Source of the DNA: Desulfobacteraceae bacterium
GTDB lineage: Bacteria > Desulfobacterota > Desulfobacteria > Desulfobacterales > JAABPS01
Assembly: GCA_011391835.1 (NCBI GenBank)
Contig: JAABPS010000135.1
Span: 1-7,441 of the forward strand
Reading direction: 5' to 3'
Length of the DNA stretch: 7,441 nucleotides
The position numbers were made by a program, and so were the translations under genes. This document shows, in pieces, positions 6,540-7,441 of the stretch (position 1 is its first letter; each line of letters starts with the position of its first letter). Under the pieces are notes generated by a model that did no database searches, had not been told where the DNA came from, and worked only from the letters and a program-made list of their open reading frames with translations.

Positions 6540-6552
6540 TAAGTAAAACTCC

Positions 6553-7296
6553 GTGGATAAAAATTTTAAAATCACCATTGAATATGACGGAACTGATTTT
6601 CATGGCTGGCAGCGGCAGAAAGAGGACCGGTCTATTCAGGGAAAAATCGAAAAGGTGCTGGAAATCATCACAACAAAAAAAATTTCCCTTACGGGATCCG
6701 GAAGAACAGACGCAGGTGTGCACGCCCTTGGCCAGTCAGCGAATTTCAAGTGCGATACAGAATTAACCCCTGAAACATTCATGAAAGGCCTTAACCGCCT
6801 GCTTCCCCATGACATTGTCATATTATCCTGTGAACGTGTAAAGGATGATTTTCATGCCAGATTCAATACAAAAAGCAAAGTATACAACTACCGAATACTC
6901 AATCAGCCGCTTCCTTCAGCCATTCTCAGGAAGTACGTGTGGCATATTTCAAAAGAACTCCATGTGGGCGCCATGCGCACGGCCATTGAGCATATTAAAG
7001 GGAAACATGATTTTTCCGCATTCGAGGGATCTGGAAGCCCCAGATCCCATTCCATCAGAAACATGATCAAAGCACAGATCGCCGACAATAAAGAAGGCCT
7101 TTTAGTCGTTGAGCTCGAAGCGGATGGCTTCTTGAGGTTTATGGTACGAAATATTGTCAGCACACTTGTCAATGTCGGACTTGGGAAAATTTCACCGGAT
7201 GACTTTAATAAAATACTTCTTTCAAAAGATAGAAAACACGCTGGAGCGACTGCCCCGCCGCAGGGGTTGTTCTTAATTAAAGTTATTTATGAATAA
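6553..7296 (+). CDS. truA: tRNA pseudouridine(38-40) synthase TruA, GTG start
   Basis: TruA isomerises uridines 38-40 in the anticodon stem-loop of many tRNAs. The 247-residue length is normal. The N-terminus reads IEYDGTDFHGWQRQ (9-22), the standard opening. The catalytic motif GSGRTDAGVHALGQ (48-61) holds the nucleophile D53. The conserved tyrosine segment is KVYNYRILN (109-117), HDFSAF lies at 152-157, and FLRFMVRNIV (193-202) and GATAPPQGL (231-239) close the C-terminal half. Translation starts at GTG 6553; no ATG in this frame precedes the conserved opening, and the upstream gene ends 13 bases earlier. The ribosome binding site is weak, so coupling to the glycosyltransferase is likely. 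A housekeeping gene at the end of a glycan unit suggests read-through transcription or a junction between the cluster and the core genome. Confidence 0.97.
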   Translation: MDKNFKITIEYDGTDFHGWQRQKEDRSIQGKIEKVLEIITTKKISLTGSGRTDAGVHALGQSANFKCDTELTPETFMKGLNRLLPHDIVILSCERVKDDFHARFNTKSKVYNYRILNQPLPSAILRKYVWHISKELHVGAMRTAIEHIKGKHDFSAFEGSGSPRSHSIRNMIKAQIADNKEGLLVVELEADGFLRFMVRNIVSTLVNVGLGKISPDDFNKILLSKDRKHAGATAPPQGLFLIKVIYE

Positions 7297-7363
7297 CGAA
7301 TGACAAGTAACAAGGTAAGAGTAAAACCTGACAATGCATCTTGGGTTTTACTCGTTACTATTC
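7291..7363. repeat. Inverted heptamer-unit repeat forming a hairpin after truA
   Basis: On the + strand five consecutive 7-base units start at 7291, 7298, 7305, 7312 and 7319, with a rough RARTRAC consensus (for example GAATAAC, AAGTAAC). The first unit overlaps the truA stop. The inverted partner on the - strand reads GAGTAAA, TAGTAAC, AGGTGAA from 7353 to 7361-7367. The inner arms GAGTAAAACC (7319-7328) and GGTTTTACTC (7344-7353) pair perfectly over 10 bases with a 15-base loop. The outer arms AGTAAC (7306-7311) and GTTACT (7354-7359) also pair, leaving one whole heptamer (7312-7318) bulged on the left. It may stop transcription, but no T-tract follows, so it is not a standard rho-independent terminator. 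The rest of the window, to 7441, shows no gene. Confidence 0.6.
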
Positions 7364-7441
7364 ACCTCTCGCCCCCCTCGCCTTTCGTCTCTTATATGTG
7401 CCCTCTTATTTAAATTCAAAATTACAAAAAAATCATTCATG

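Noticed and set aside
7439..7441. ATG at the very end of the window as the start of a next gene
   Set aside because: There is no ribosome binding site upstream and no following sequence to test it.

Overview
The window is a piece of a surface-glycan gene cluster from a Gram-negative bacterium of roughly 40% GC. All genes lie on the + strand. A near-canonical sigma-54 promoter, glycan genes with several methyltransferases and a large exported beta-helix protein of the choice-of-anchor Q type would fit a Desulfobacterota (deltaproteobacterial) genome. That taxonomic guess is inference only; no rRNA or other lineage marker is present.

Layout. Positions 1-426 hold the C-terminal end of a probable family 2 glycosyltransferase that enters from outside the window. 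It is followed at short spacing by two class I SAM-dependent methyltransferase-fold proteins (460-1248 and 1251-2255), the second starting 2 bases after the first stops. A 320-base gap (2256-2575) is the most regulatory-looking stretch. It has two adjacent dyads, then a -24/-12 sigma-54 promoter with exact GG-N10-GC spacing, then a leader that can fold. It drives a 616-residue exported protein (2576-4426) built from eleven FxxN/GGA[IVL] repeats of the polymorphic-outer-membrane-protein (Pmp) type, followed by a choice-of-anchor Q region. After a 186-base gap with a possible terminator and T-rich tract, a second run begins: a third methyltransferase (4613-5365), a GT4 glycosyltransferase (5397-6539) and the tRNA pseudouridine synthase truA (6553-7296). 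The window closes with a hairpin made from inverted 7-base units (7291-7363).

How it works together (inference). The glycosyltransferases and methyltransferases probably build and methyl-decorate an exopolysaccharide or O-antigen. The beta-helix protein is exported and may be displayed at the cell surface under separate, activator-dependent sigma-54 control. truA is a housekeeping gene that appears to ride at the end of the second transcription unit.

The most distinctive points are the sigma-54 promoter with its upstream dyads, the cysteine-ladder Pmp-like protein with an apparently cut-short C-terminal sorting tail, the strong hairpin just inside its coding region, and the heptamer-unit hairpin after truA.
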